A DNA stretch of 64,000 bases. Source: an uncultured Bacteroidota bacterium. GTDB taxonomy: Bacteria; Bacteroidota; Bacteroidia; Bacteroidales; P3. This document shows positions 37,588 to 47,400 of this stretch, in pieces. The notes under the pieces were generated by a model. It was not told the DNA's origin, searched no databases, and saw only the letters and a list, made by a program, of their open reading frames with translations. The translations under genes were made by a program, and so were the position numbers. The stretch spans positions 1-64,000 of the forward strand of contig CACYJU010000009.1 in NCBI GenBank assembly GCA_902774845.1, read 5' to 3'. Numbering within the stretch: position 1 is the stretch's first letter; every line of letters starts with the position of its first letter.

Positions 37588-38610
37588 AACAAAAAAATCC
37601 ATAAATCCATAATTACAGAATCCCAAATCTCCATAGCTCCAAATCTCCATAATACCCAAATTCCATAGATCCATCTACGGTTTCTCTATCATTTCTTTAT
37701 GGTTTCTTTATGTCTTCTTTATGTGTTTCTTTATGGTTTGCTTATGTCTTCTTTATATGTTTCTTTATGGTTTGCTTATGGTTTGCTTATGGTTTGCTTA
37801 TGACTTCTTTATGGTTTGCTTATGGTTTCTTTATGCGAGTGCCTCCGGTGAAGGCACGAGACAATACCGTTCACCATTTGCCGCAGCATGAAAGGTTAAG
37901 AGATGTGGCTGCAAGGCAATAGGCGCCTGCCAGCGATAGGCAGAGTTTACCACTACGGTTAGTAGCGCCCACCGCGGAGGTGAAAACAAATGAAATTGAT
38001 CATTAACCGTAAAACCATAATTAGAACTATGAACGAGGTTATGTTATAGTAAAGTGATGGTTAAGTCATGGTAAAGTCATGGTAAAGTCATGACGTCAAC
38101 GTTAACGTTAACCTTAACCTTAACCAGAATCAAAATTAAGGTTTTTTAACACGGATTCCGCCTAATTTAACATTTCACAGGGTCATTACATAAGTGGGAG
38201 AATATGGGAATGTGGGAATTCGGTAATGTGTTAATGTGTAAGTAGGGGTGACCATAACCCTCTGACTTCTTTCCTCTTCCAATACGACCCGCGCCGAGGT
38301 GCTAGCGAATGGCTTGTGAGGTCAAATCGAGGTAGGCGCTGATTCGAAGCTACCTCGAAGCTATCTCGAACCTAAATCGAAGCTAGATCGAAGCATAGTT
38401 GGTAACTTATTGATATAGTGCGGTTCAAAAGTCAATAGCTAATCTGGGTTGTCAGTTAGTTGCCGTTGCGGCTGAATTCAGTTGACAGTAAAAATTGACA
38501 AACCTCTACTTTGGATCTACTTTACCACTACTTTGCCAGCACTTTGAGTGAACCCAGGGTAATCCAAATGTAGAATGTAGAATGTAGAATGCAAATGCAA
38601 AATTATAAGA
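37588..38610. other. Kilobase intergenic region made of successive degenerate repeats
   Basis: No gene. In order: AATCCATA/CTCCATAG units (37598-37680); TTTCTTTATGG/TTTGCTTATGG units (37680-37836); a non-repetitive GC-richer stretch (37837-37990); GTAAAGTCATG units (38047-38093); GTTAACCTTAACC units (38094-38127); AATGTGTTAATGTG (38222-38243); TCGAAGCTA units (38315-38400); GTAGAATGTAGAAT units (38566-38601). The ORF in the second block is only repeat translation. Confidence 0.7.
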
Positions 38611-38616
38611 CAAAAA

Positions 38617-38640
38617 AAAGGGAGACATCTGCCTCCCTTT
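38617..38640 (-). terminator. Terminator of the PIN toxin-antitoxin pair
   Basis: AAAGGGAG and CTCCCTTT flank an 8-base loop; on the minus strand a T run follows. 30 bases after the toxin stop. Confidence 0.8.
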
Positions 38641-38670
38641 ACTATTAGTATCGCTTTGTTTTTGTGGTGG

Positions 38671-39081
38671 TTAATTTTGTTCGAAGCTCTTCGCGAAATT
38701 TTCAAGATTGATTACACGAAATGTAGGGAAGTCCGATTTTTCAGCGTCCTCAAAATGGCTATCGTTAGTGACAATGATATCGGCATTACATGCAAATGCA
38801 CAATCTGTGAATTTGTTGTCATCATTGTCCTGTTTTATTATTCCCAGTCTGAAATAAGGGTCCTTACGTATTACGTTACGAGAACGGGTGATGACCTTCA
38901 TGAAAAGATCTGCGGCCAGCGGAGAGGCTTTCTTTTTCAGAATCTCTTCGTATTCAAGCATTACCTCTGTTGAAACACAAAGGGTATATTCCTCTTGGAG
39001 GAATTTGTCGAAAAGGAATGTATACTTGCTTTTTGCCCCGAGGATTTGAAGCAAGCAGTTGGTATCGAGCACTACCTTCAT
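38671..39081 (-). CDS. PIN-domain toxin, putative ribonuclease
   Basis: 136 aa. Matches the PIN family of putative toxin components: acidic residues Asp6 (VVLDTN), Glu43 (EVMLEYEEIL), Asp88/Asp93 (DNKFTDCA) and Asp107 (VTNDSHF) form the expected metal site. Likely cleaves RNA when free of its antitoxin. The ATG overlaps the stop of the upstream gene by one base (TAATG). Confidence 0.88.
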   Translation of the reverse strand: MKVVLDTNCLLQILGAKSKYTFLFDKFLQEEYTLCVSTEVMLEYEEILKKKASPLAADLFMKVITRSRNVIRKDPYFRLGIIKQDNDDNKFTDCAFACNADIIVTNDSHFEDAEKSDFPTFRVINLENFAKSFEQN

Positions 39082-39296
39082 TACAGCGGTTTATAAGGTG
39101 TGCGAAGGTGTTCTCCATCGAGATTGTCCAGTGCCTCTTGATTAAGAGTCCCGTTGTCCCAGAGACGCTGCATCTCGCGTTTTAGTCGAGTGGCATAGAA
39201 TTTGCGCAGCATGTCCATCAAGTCATTCAGTTCATCCTCATCACGCGATGCGGCGAATGACTCTATAATCATGCGTTGAGCCGGGTTTATCGCCAT
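39081..39296 (-). CDS. Antitoxin partner of the PIN toxin
   Basis: 71 aa from ATG at 39296 (MAINPAQRMIIES; an upstream start gives 74). Helical, acidic in the first half (SRDEDELNDLMDMLRKFYA) and ending HLRTPYKPL. Layout and length match antitoxins that precede PIN toxins in Bacteroidota. No obvious DNA-binding fold. The one-base overlap couples toxin to antitoxin synthesis. Confidence 0.75.
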   Translation of the reverse strand: MAINPAQRMIIESFAASRDEDELNDLMDMLRKFYATRLKREMQRLWDNGTLNQEALDNLDGEHLRTPYKPL

Positions 39297-39352
39297 GGTT
39301 TCCATTTTTTTTCTCTGTTTTAATTTGAAAAATAATGACCTCTTTCAAAGGG

Positions 39353-39360
39353 CAAAATTA
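39353..39360 (-). promoter_or_regulatory. -7 element for the toxin-antitoxin pair
   Basis: TAATTTTG (then CCC) on the minus strand, 57 bases before the antitoxin ATG. Confidence 0.5.
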
Positions 39361-39419
39361 CGAAATTATTTGATATGACCATAAAACTCATACTATGATT
39401 TATAAAAATGATATAATAA

Positions 39420-39445
39420 AAAAGGGAGGCAAAAGCCTCCCTTTT
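39420..39445 (-). terminator. Terminator after the first LRR surface protein
   Basis: AAAAGGGAGGC, loop AAAA, GCCTCCCTTTT; followed by T-rich sequence on the minus strand. 20 bases after the stop. Confidence 0.88.
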
Positions 39446-39464
39446 GCTATAGTCAAAATGGTCT

Positions 39465-42400
39465 CTACGGTCTCACCACCACCTTCCGTGAAGGCCGCTC
39501 ACCCACTTTCACCATATAGACTCCAGCCGAGGTGACAGGTATCTCAACCGTTGCCTGCTGACCGCTACCTGCTGTCTGCTTAATCACCCTGCCCATCACG
39601 TCATAGACAATTACCGACTGTCTGCTGTATGCTGCCTGCTGACCGCTAAAGTCTATCACAATCGTGTTCCCGCGTGAGTAAATCTTGATGTTGTCGGTGG
39701 CTTCCACATCGTCAATGCCCTCAGCATAGAGGAAGTGCGCCACATATTCGGCGTTGCTGGTTACGGTTATGGTGCGTGGGTTATCCCTGTTGCCATCCTG
39801 CCATTGCGAGAAGTGGCAGTTTTCTCCTGCGGGTTGGGCGGAGATTGTTATGATGCTGCCTTCAGGATATGTGCCCCCACCAGTCACGGTGCCCAACGTC
39901 GGGTCGTCAGACAATACGGTGATGGTGTATAGTGTTGTCTCAAAGTAGGCGGTATAGGTGGCGTCGCCTGTGACGGTCACCGTGCGCGGGTTCTGTGTGT
40001 TTCCATCATTCCAGTGTGTAAAGTTGTGTCCAGCTACGGCTATGGCCGTGATGGTGATTGTGGTGCCGTAGTCGAAGGTGCCACCACCGGTCACGATGCC
40101 CATCTCCGTGTTGTCGGAAACAACAGTTACGGTATATTGGTTAGGTTCGAAATAGGCGGTATAGGTGGCATTGCCCGTCACGGTCACCGTGCGTGGGTTG
40201 TCGGTGACGCCGTCCTGCCATTGGGTGAAGTGGTAGCCGTAGTTGGCGTTGGCACTGATGGTGACGGTTGTGCCCACAGCGTATGTGCCATCGCCTGTTA
40301 CAGTGCCTCTCGATGTGTAATTTGGCACCACTGTTAAGGTGTATTCGTCTATGGCGAAATAAGCCGTATAGGTGGTGTCAGCTGTTACAGTCACCGTGCG
40401 TGGGTTCTGTGTGTTTCCATCCTGCCAGTGTGTGAAGTGGTAGTCAGCGACGGCCGCTGCTGAGATGGTGATTGTGGTGCCGTAGGCGAAGGTGCCGCCA
40501 CCGGTCACGCTACCCAACTCCGTGTTGTCGGAAACAACGCTGACCGTATATTGGTTGGGCTCAAAGTATGCGGTGAAGCTGGTGTCGCCGGCGATGTTTA
40601 TGGTGCGCGGGTTGGCGGTGTTGCCGTCGTTCCACTGGGTGAAGTGGTAGCCGTAGTTGGCTTCGGCGCTTATGGTTGCTGTGCCGCCTATGGCGTAGAT
40701 GCCGCTGCCGATTCCGGCACCCATCGTGGTGTTGTCGGAAGTGACGGTAACTGTGGCAGCAGGTACGAAATAAGCAACGACCGTCGTATCAGACGCCACT
40801 AAGATGGTGTGCGGATTGTCGGTAGAGCCGTCGCTCCAGTGGCTGAAAATGTAGCCCGCGTTAGCGGTGGCCGACACTGTTGCCAGCGAATCTGTGCAAT
40901 CCGGGTATGTGTCGATATTCACGGTACCCATAGTTTCGTTGTCCGACACAGCGCTGAAAGTCGCACTTATCTCCTCTATGAAATTGGTGAAACTAGAATA
41001 CCTCCAATAGCCCCACTTGTCTTGGTAGGACTGAAGGCTTCCACAGGGGATATATACAGGAATATTTCTTGGCACCCCGCTAAATGAGCTTCCATAGATA
41101 ACTAGTTCATACCAGTCGTACAATGTAGGAGCTACTCTATTGAGAGAATGTATTTCTGCGATGTTGGAACAATTTTTGAATGCCGCACTATCAATTGTCG
41201 TGACGGAGCTTCCAATTATGACAGATGTCAGGCTTGTGCAATCATAGAAAGTGCAACTTCTAATTGATGTGACAGAGTTGGGAATAGTGACTGAAGTAAG
41301 GTTGGAACAATTTCTGAAAGCGGAAATGCCAATTGATGTGACAGAGTTGCCAATGTTTATGTTGGTCAAAGCATCGAAACAATTAAAAGCATAATCCGGG
41401 ATTTGTAATACATTATTTCCAATATTAAGAGTTGCTGCTGGATATGATATAGATGATGAATAAGCGTGGGGAAATACGTTACTGTTAGCAGTTCCCATCG
41501 CGGTACAGTTGGTTGCGTTGAAGTTGACAGTGGTCAAGTGTTGGCAGTTGATGAACGCACTTGATGGAATTGTTTGAACGTTTTCACCGATGTTGAGTGT
41601 TGTCAAGGAAGAAGTGGTGGGAAAAACATTGTATGATCCAGCTCCCATCGTTGTACAGTTGGTTGCGTTGTAGTTGACAGTTGTCAAACCGCTGCATCCG
41701 TAGAAAGCAGTACTGCCGATTCTTTGAACGTCTTCGCCGATGTTGACTGTTGTCACGGAAGTACAGCCGGAAAATACGGTACCCATCGTACAGTTGGCTG
41801 CATTGTAGTTGATAGTGGTCAAACTGGCGCAGTCTTTGAATGCCTTTTGGCCGATGGATGTGACGGTATTGGGGAGGGTGAGTGTACCAGTGAGACCGCT
41901 GCAGCCTTGGAAGGCGGTGTCGCCTATGGTGGTGAGGGAATCGGACAATGTGATATTGCCCGTCAGCCCGCTGCATCCATAGAAGGCACCAGCGCCGATG
42001 GTCTTGATGCTAGGAAGGTTGATATTGCCATTCAGCCCGCTGCATCCATTGAAAGCCCAAGTGCCAATGATGGTGTCGTTAGGAAGGTTGATGTCACCCG
42101 TCAGCCCGATGCATCCATAGAAGGCTTGGCGGTCAATGGATATGACGCTAGGAATGTTGAGACTGCCATTCAGCCCGCTGCATCCATTGAAGGCATTGTT
42201 GCCAATGGATATGACGTTTGGAATGCTGAGATCACCATTCAGTCCGCTGCATCTTTGGAAGGCACTATACCCAATGTATGTGACGTTAGGAATGTTGAGA
42301 TTGCCATTCAACCCGCTGCAACTGGTAAATGCACAAGGGCCAATGTATGTGGCGTTAGGAATGTTTAGATTGCCATTTAGTCCGCTGCATCCATAGAAAG

Positions 42401-43115
42401 CATAATCGCCAATGGATGTAACATAGGGAAGATTGAGATTACCATTCAGTCCGCTACACCCATAGAATGCTCTCAGGCCTATGTGCGTTACGGAGTTTGG
42501 AATGGTAAGATCACCGGTCAAGCATGTACATGAATTAAAGGCACAATCGCCAATAGAATCAACAGTGTTTGGAATAATCAAATGCGTCAATAGGGTGTCA
42601 TTTATGTATAGATTATGCGCATAACACAAAGGGTTTGAATATGGGGTTTGAGATGAAAAAGAAGAATGTGCAAACTCAATTTTACACCAATCTGCCACAT
42701 CTCCAGCGTAATAAACGGCAGTAAGCCCATCGCATCCATTAAAAGCCTCAATGCCGATGGATGTGACGGAATTTCCGATTGTGACATAGGTCATTCCATC
42801 GCAGTTATAGAAAGCCTTTTTGCCGATGGAGGTGACGGTGTTGGGGATGACAGCGGAAGTCAGTCCAGAGGCTCCACTAAAGGTACTTTCGTCGATGGAG
42901 GTGACGTTGTAGGTGGTGCCACTGTATGCCACCGTTGACGGGATTATTAGAGCCCCGCTGAGGTCTCTGTGATAACTTTGATAATACAGATGAGCGTTGC
43001 CGTCAACGATTTTGTAATATAAGGTCTTACCCTCATAGGTATAGGAGAAGTATTGAGCCCAAGACTGTACTGCAATTCCAAGAAGGAATGCCAGAAAAAG
43101 TAATGTTTTTTTCAT
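39465..43115 (-). CDS. BspA-like LRR surface protein with InlB B-repeats and T9SS sorting domain (copy 1)
   Basis: 1216 aa. Signal peptide MKKTLLFLAFLLGIAVQSWA. Residues about 60-690 are BspA-type (LRR_5) leucine-rich repeats, AFxGCSGLxG...IPN/LP..TSIG, of 22-24 residues; the middle block (GLNGNLNIPNVTYIG and kin) is very regular. Residues about 715-1130 are six divergent InlB B-repeats (YTVTVVSDNTEMG ... YTAYFEPN, about 70 residues each). C-terminus VYDVMGRVIKQ ... SAGVYMVKVGERPSRKVVVRP is a type A T9SS domain. Likely cell-surface adhesin. Closely related to the gene at 44422-47790; it follows the nuclease gene by 4 bases. Confidence 0.92.
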   Translation of the reverse strand: MKKTLLFLAFLLGIAVQSWAQYFSYTYEGKTLYYKIVDGNAHLYYQSYHRDLSGALIIPSTVAYSGTTYNVTSIDESTFSGASGLTSAVIPNTVTSIGKKAFYNCDGMTYVTIGNSVTSIGIEAFNGCDGLTAVYYAGDVADWCKIEFAHSSFSSQTPYSNPLCYAHNLYINDTLLTHLIIPNTVDSIGDCAFNSCTCLTGDLTIPNSVTHIGLRAFYGCSGLNGNLNLPYVTSIGDYAFYGCSGLNGNLNIPNATYIGPCAFTSCSGLNGNLNIPNVTYIGYSAFQRCSGLNGDLSIPNVISIGNNAFNGCSGLNGSLNIPSVISIDRQAFYGCIGLTGDINLPNDTIIGTWAFNGCSGLNGNINLPSIKTIGAGAFYGCSGLTGNITLSDSLTTIGDTAFQGCSGLTGTLTLPNTVTSIGQKAFKDCASLTTINYNAANCTMGTVFSGCTSVTTVNIGEDVQRIGSTAFYGCSGLTTVNYNATNCTTMGAGSYNVFPTTSSLTTLNIGENVQTIPSSAFINCQHLTTVNFNATNCTAMGTANSNVFPHAYSSSISYPAATLNIGNNVLQIPDYAFNCFDALTNINIGNSVTSIGISAFRNCSNLTSVTIPNSVTSIRSCTFYDCTSLTSVIIGSSVTTIDSAAFKNCSNIAEIHSLNRVAPTLYDWYELVIYGSSFSGVPRNIPVYIPCGSLQSYQDKWGYWRYSSFTNFIEEISATFSAVSDNETMGTVNIDTYPDCTDSLATVSATANAGYIFSHWSDGSTDNPHTILVASDTTVVAYFVPAATVTVTSDNTTMGAGIGSGIYAIGGTATISAEANYGYHFTQWNDGNTANPRTINIAGDTSFTAYFEPNQYTVSVVSDNTELGSVTGGGTFAYGTTITISAAAVADYHFTHWQDGNTQNPRTVTVTADTTYTAYFAIDEYTLTVVPNYTSRGTVTGDGTYAVGTTVTISANANYGYHFTQWQDGVTDNPRTVTVTGNATYTAYFEPNQYTVTVVSDNTEMGIVTGGGTFDYGTTITITAIAVAGHNFTHWNDGNTQNPRTVTVTGDATYTAYFETTLYTITVLSDDPTLGTVTGGGTYPEGSIITISAQPAGENCHFSQWQDGNRDNPRTITVTSNAEYVAHFLYAEGIDDVEATDNIKIYSRGNTIVIDFSGQQAAYSRQSVIVYDVMGRVIKQTAGSGQQATVEIPVTSAGVYMVKVGERPSRKVVVRP

Positions 43116-43119
43116 GATG

Positions 43120-44385
43120 TTATTTTGTTTTTTTATTGTTTTTATTTATACTGCTTAAAAACCGATGCATTACCCACTTACTCTTGCTGTCATTGACGGT
43201 ATGAGTGTGTTGCTCAATTGATTTTATGAATTCGTCAAAGAATTTTTTGTCATTGTCCTTATTTTTGCCTTTTGATGAGTTTAGGGCTGCGATACAAGCA
43301 TTGTACAGCTCCTTGTATGTAACAATTCTCCACTTTTGTTTAGTTATTTCATTCACATACACATCGCTATTGTCCGCCTTTAATGGATGGTAGTTTGGCA
43401 ATAACAAGATGTGGTGTGTTATATAATCTTTTTTAGCGTATTCCGAGACATATCCTTCATAAACTTTTAGTTGGTTACTGTCGTTATCGATTTTTTCAAT
43501 ATCGGACAGTATCTTGTTCTCGATCACGCAGATGGATTTGTGGGTTTCATCTTGAATAAAGATATCAACTCTGCCTTTTCTCGATTGGCTCCCACTTCCT
43601 TTTTCCTTGGATTTCGGCATCCATTCTCTTTTCACAGTAAGTTTTTTATATTTTCCATTGCTGTCCAACGAGAATGACTTTCCCCCTTCAAACCAAAATG
43701 ATGCGAAGCCGTGATACTTGTCGATGAAGTATTTCAGTGCGTTAGAGTAGGCGTTCTCGTCAGTATTGCGGCCACATACGTCCATATAAGTGAGAGAAAT
43801 GTCCTTGTCTGATTTTTTAATTTTTTTAACAGGCTCCCACTTCTTATCCCTTTCCTTGTTTCTGAGAAAGTCAAGCAGTCTTTTATACATCCCATCATCT
43901 TCTGGAATATAGGACCTCATGTCCTGACCGACCTTTATCCCAACAAGGGGAAAAATGTTTTTTGATTTTGCTTCCTCTGTACTGTCAAATCTTATGAATA
44001 ATTGTTCTTTTGGAATGAGTAACTCTTCAACAGTGAAGGTTGCATATATATCCTGTTGTTTATCATTCTGATATATTTTACAGAGTGGAACTTCACCGTA
44101 TTTTATGCCTTTTGTCTTCTTATCGTCCTTGACAGACTTGGTTACATTTTTTGCCCATCCAACAATCTCATACGTTGACTTGCCGCTTCTATTGCCAAGC
44201 AACACAACATCGCTTATGTTCCGTTTTTTACCATAGTTGCCGTCAGGGCACAGATAGACGTATTTGCTCCCATTGTCAGCAGCAAAGAAGTTAATTGCTT
44301 CGTGCCCTGTGTTTTCATCAAGATAACTTCCTGTAAACATCCGATTGAGCACAATCTCTTTCTTGTTGCTCTTTATATTACTCAT
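43120..44385 (-). CDS. PD-(D/E)XK nuclease superfamily protein
   Basis: 421 aa. The C-terminal half has a nuclease core: GRVDIFIQDET (Asp) and ICVIENKI (Glu-x-Lys), around residues 270-290, followed by QLKVYEGYV, as in the PDDEXK_4 group. The N-terminal 200 residues are Lys-rich with no family I recognise. No signal peptide, so cytoplasmic. AT-rich and Lys/Asn-rich unlike its flanks, suggesting horizontal origin. It is wedged between two paralogous secreted LRR genes on the same strand (36 and 4 bases away). Defence or mobile-DNA role is plausible but unproven. Confidence 0.75.
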   Translation of the reverse strand: MSNIKSNKKEIVLNRMFTGSYLDENTGHEAINFFAADNGSKYVYLCPDGNYGKKRNISDVVLLGNRSGKSTYEIVGWAKNVTKSVKDDKKTKGIKYGEVPLCKIYQNDKQQDIYATFTVEELLIPKEQLFIRFDSTEEAKSKNIFPLVGIKVGQDMRSYIPEDDGMYKRLLDFLRNKERDKKWEPVKKIKKSDKDISLTYMDVCGRNTDENAYSNALKYFIDKYHGFASFWFEGGKSFSLDSNGKYKKLTVKREWMPKSKEKGSGSQSRKGRVDIFIQDETHKSICVIENKILSDIEKIDNDSNQLKVYEGYVSEYAKKDYITHHILLLPNYHPLKADNSDVYVNEITKQKWRIVTYKELYNACIAALNSSKGKNKDNDKKFFDEFIKSIEQHTHTVNDSKSKWVMHRFLSSINKNNKKTK

Positions 44386-44421
44386 ATTAAAGTTGAATTT
44401 TAGGATTTTACTGTTGTTCCG

Positions 44422-47400
44422 TTATGGTCTAATAATCACCTTCCGTGACGGCTGCTCGCCAACCTTCACCATATAGACTCCTGCCGAAGTGACGGGTATC
44501 TCAACCGCTGCCTGCTGACCGCTGTCTGCTACCTGCTTAATCACCCTGCCCATCACGTCGTAAACCACAACGCTCTGCCTGCCGTCAGCCGCCTGCTGCC
44601 CGCTAAAGTCTATCACAATCGTGTTGCCTCGAGTGTAGATTTTCATGCCATCAGCGGTAGTCACTTCGTCGATGCCCACAGCATCGACGAAGTGTGCCAC
44701 ATATTCGGCGTTGCCAGTTACGGTTATAGTGCGTGGGTTGTCCCTGTTGCCATCCTGCCATTGCGAGAAGTGGCAGTTTTCTCCTGCGGGCTGGGCGGAT
44801 ATTGTTATGGTTCTGCCTTCAGGATATGTGCCTCCACCTGTCACGGTGCCCAACGAAGGATCGTCAGACAGCACGGTGATGGTGTATAGGGTGGTCTCAA
44901 AGTTGGCGATGTATGTGGTAACGCCTGTTACAGTCACCGTGCGCGGGTTCTGTGTGTTTCCGTCATTCCACTGGGTGAAGTGGTGTCCGGCTACGGCCTC
45001 GGCCGATATGGTGACGGATGTGCCATAGTCGAAGGTTCCGCTACCTGATACGCTACCCATCTCCGTGTTGCCGGAGATAACGGTGATGGTGTATTGGTTA
45101 GGTTCGAAGTAGGCGGTGTAGTAGGCGTTGCCGGTTACGGTCACCGTGCGAGGGTTGTCGGTGTCGCTGTCGTTCCATTGGGTGAAGTGGTAACCAAAGT
45201 TAGCGTTGGCGCTGATGGTGGCAGTGGAACCTATAGCGTATGAGCCGCTGCCACTGGTTGTGCCCATCGTTGTGTTGCCAGAGACGGCGGTAATGCTGTA
45301 TTCGTCTATGGCAAAATAAGCCGTGTAGGTGATGTCAGATGTGACGGTTATGGTGCGAGGGTTGTCGGTATCGCCATCCTGCCATTGGGCGAAATGGTGA
45401 TTTTCTGCTATAACTTCAGCCGAAATGGTGATTGTGGTGCCGTGGTCGAAGGTGCCGCCACCAGTCACACTACCCAACTCCGTGTTGTTGGAAACCACAT
45501 TGACGGTGTAGTGGTTGATTTCGAAGAAGGCGGTGAAATTTGTGTCGCTGGCAACGTCGATGGTGCGCGGGTTGTCGGTGTTGCCGTCATTCCATTGTGT
45601 GAAGTGGTAGCCAGTATTGGGTTCGGCACTGATGGTGGCCGTGCCGCCGATGGCGTAAGTGCCGCTGCCGCTTGCGGTGCCCATCGTGGTGTTATCGGAT
45701 GTTACGGTAACGGTGGCGGCAATCCCAAAGTAGGCTGTGATAGTCATACCTGATGTCACGGAGAAGGTGTGCGGGTTGTCGGTAGAGCCGTCGCTCCAGT
45801 GGTCGAAAACGTAACCGTCGTTAGCGTTGGCCGACACAGTGGCCAAAGAGTTGGTGCAGCCAGGATATGAGTCGATATGCACGGAACCCATTGCATTGTT
45901 GTTTGACACAGCGTTGAAAGTCACACCTGACTCCTCTATGAAATTGGTAAGATTAGAATACGCAGCCCATTCGTCTTGGTAGGACTGAAGACTTCCGCAT
46001 GGAATATATACGGGAATGTTGCTTGGCACTCCATAAAATGAACGTTCACTTGTGTATGAACTGTGAGTTAATGTAGGCGCCACGCTATTGCGAGAATGTA
46101 TTTCTGTAAGTCCGGTACAGTTGCCGAATGACAAATAACCAATTTCCGCTACGGAACTTCCGATGATTAATGAAGTTATGTTTCGGCAATTATAGAATAT
46201 ACCACCACCATTGGACGATGTCGATGCAGAACCAATATGTGTCACATTGTCGGGGATAATAAGTGTACCCGATAGCCCTGTAAAATTAGCAAAACAAGAA
46301 TTTTTAAGCTTTCTTACATTTTCTCCGATATTGAGGGTTGCATGTGATGTGCATCCAGAAAAGGGATAAGTGCCACTAGGATAAGAACCACCGATTTCTC
46401 TAGCGTTGAGGTTTACAACGGTCAATCCAGTACAGTTCTGGAAAGCGCCTTTGTAGAGCCAGATATTGTTGCTGGAAGTGCCTGTATGAAATGTCAATGT
46501 GTGTATCCCCGTACAACCGCAAAAGGCGGAGTCATAGATACGAGTGACGGAATTTGGAAATGTAATTGTTCCTCTCAAGCCTGTGAAATCTTTGAATGCA
46601 TATTTTGGAATCTGCGTTACATTTCCCCCGATATTGAGAGTCGCGTTGTGAGTGCAACTAGAAAAGACAGACCCCATAGACGTGCAATTGGTTGCATTGT
46701 AGTTGACAGTGGTCAGACCTGTGAAATCGGAGAAAGCCTTATATGGAATAGTTTGTACATTCGCTCCGATGTTAAGGGTTGCTGGTGCTGTGCAATTGGA
46801 AAAGATACGAACTCCCAGGGCAGGTATGCTGCAGTTCGTGGCGTTGTAATTGACAGTGGTCAATGATGCACAGGATGCAAAAGCTCCAATCCCGATGGAG
46901 GTTATATCGCTGTGGATTGTAATAGAAGTGAGTCCAGTATAGCGAAAGGCTCCATCTCCGATGGATGTGATATGATTTGGTATTGTAACAGATGTCAATC
47001 CTATACCATAACTGAAAGCATAAGCAGCAATTTTTTGTACATTGCTACTAAAGTTAACGGTTATAGGCGCTGTACATCCGTTTAGATAATAGTTGGCCGT
47101 GGTGCAATTGGTGGCATTGTAGTTGATGGTAATGGGGTTTGTGCAGCCGCTAAACGTATTAGCTGATAATTTGATTGTTTGTATATTCTCTTCGAAATTG
47201 ATAGTCGTTATTGACGTACTGCCGGAGAATATAGACGATGGTATAGACGATGCTGATGTTGCATTGTAGTTTATGGTGGTAAGATTGGGAATGTTGCTGA
47301 AGGCATACGCAGGAACCGTCTGAACATCTGCACCTATAGTTATTGTTGTTAGTGCCGTACATGTCGAAAACAACGGATGATTAACGTCACCCATCGATGT

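Noticed and set aside
37710..37922. 70-residue ORF with FAYGFF-type hydrophobic repeats
   Set aside because: Translation of the TTTCTTTATGG/TTTGCTTATGG repeat; no start context and no conservation expected.
37837..37990. GC-richer stretch examined for a tRNA or small RNA
   Set aside because: No cloverleaf, no TTCGA-type loop and no promoter in either direction.
38517..38705. 62-residue minus-strand ORF across the PIN terminator
   Set aside because: Runs through a strong terminator and a GTAGAAT repeat.
42000..42480. Regular 72-bp repeats in the LRR gene as a possible CRISPR array
   Set aside because: Units are contiguous, in frame and encode LRR_5 repeats; there are no unique spacers.
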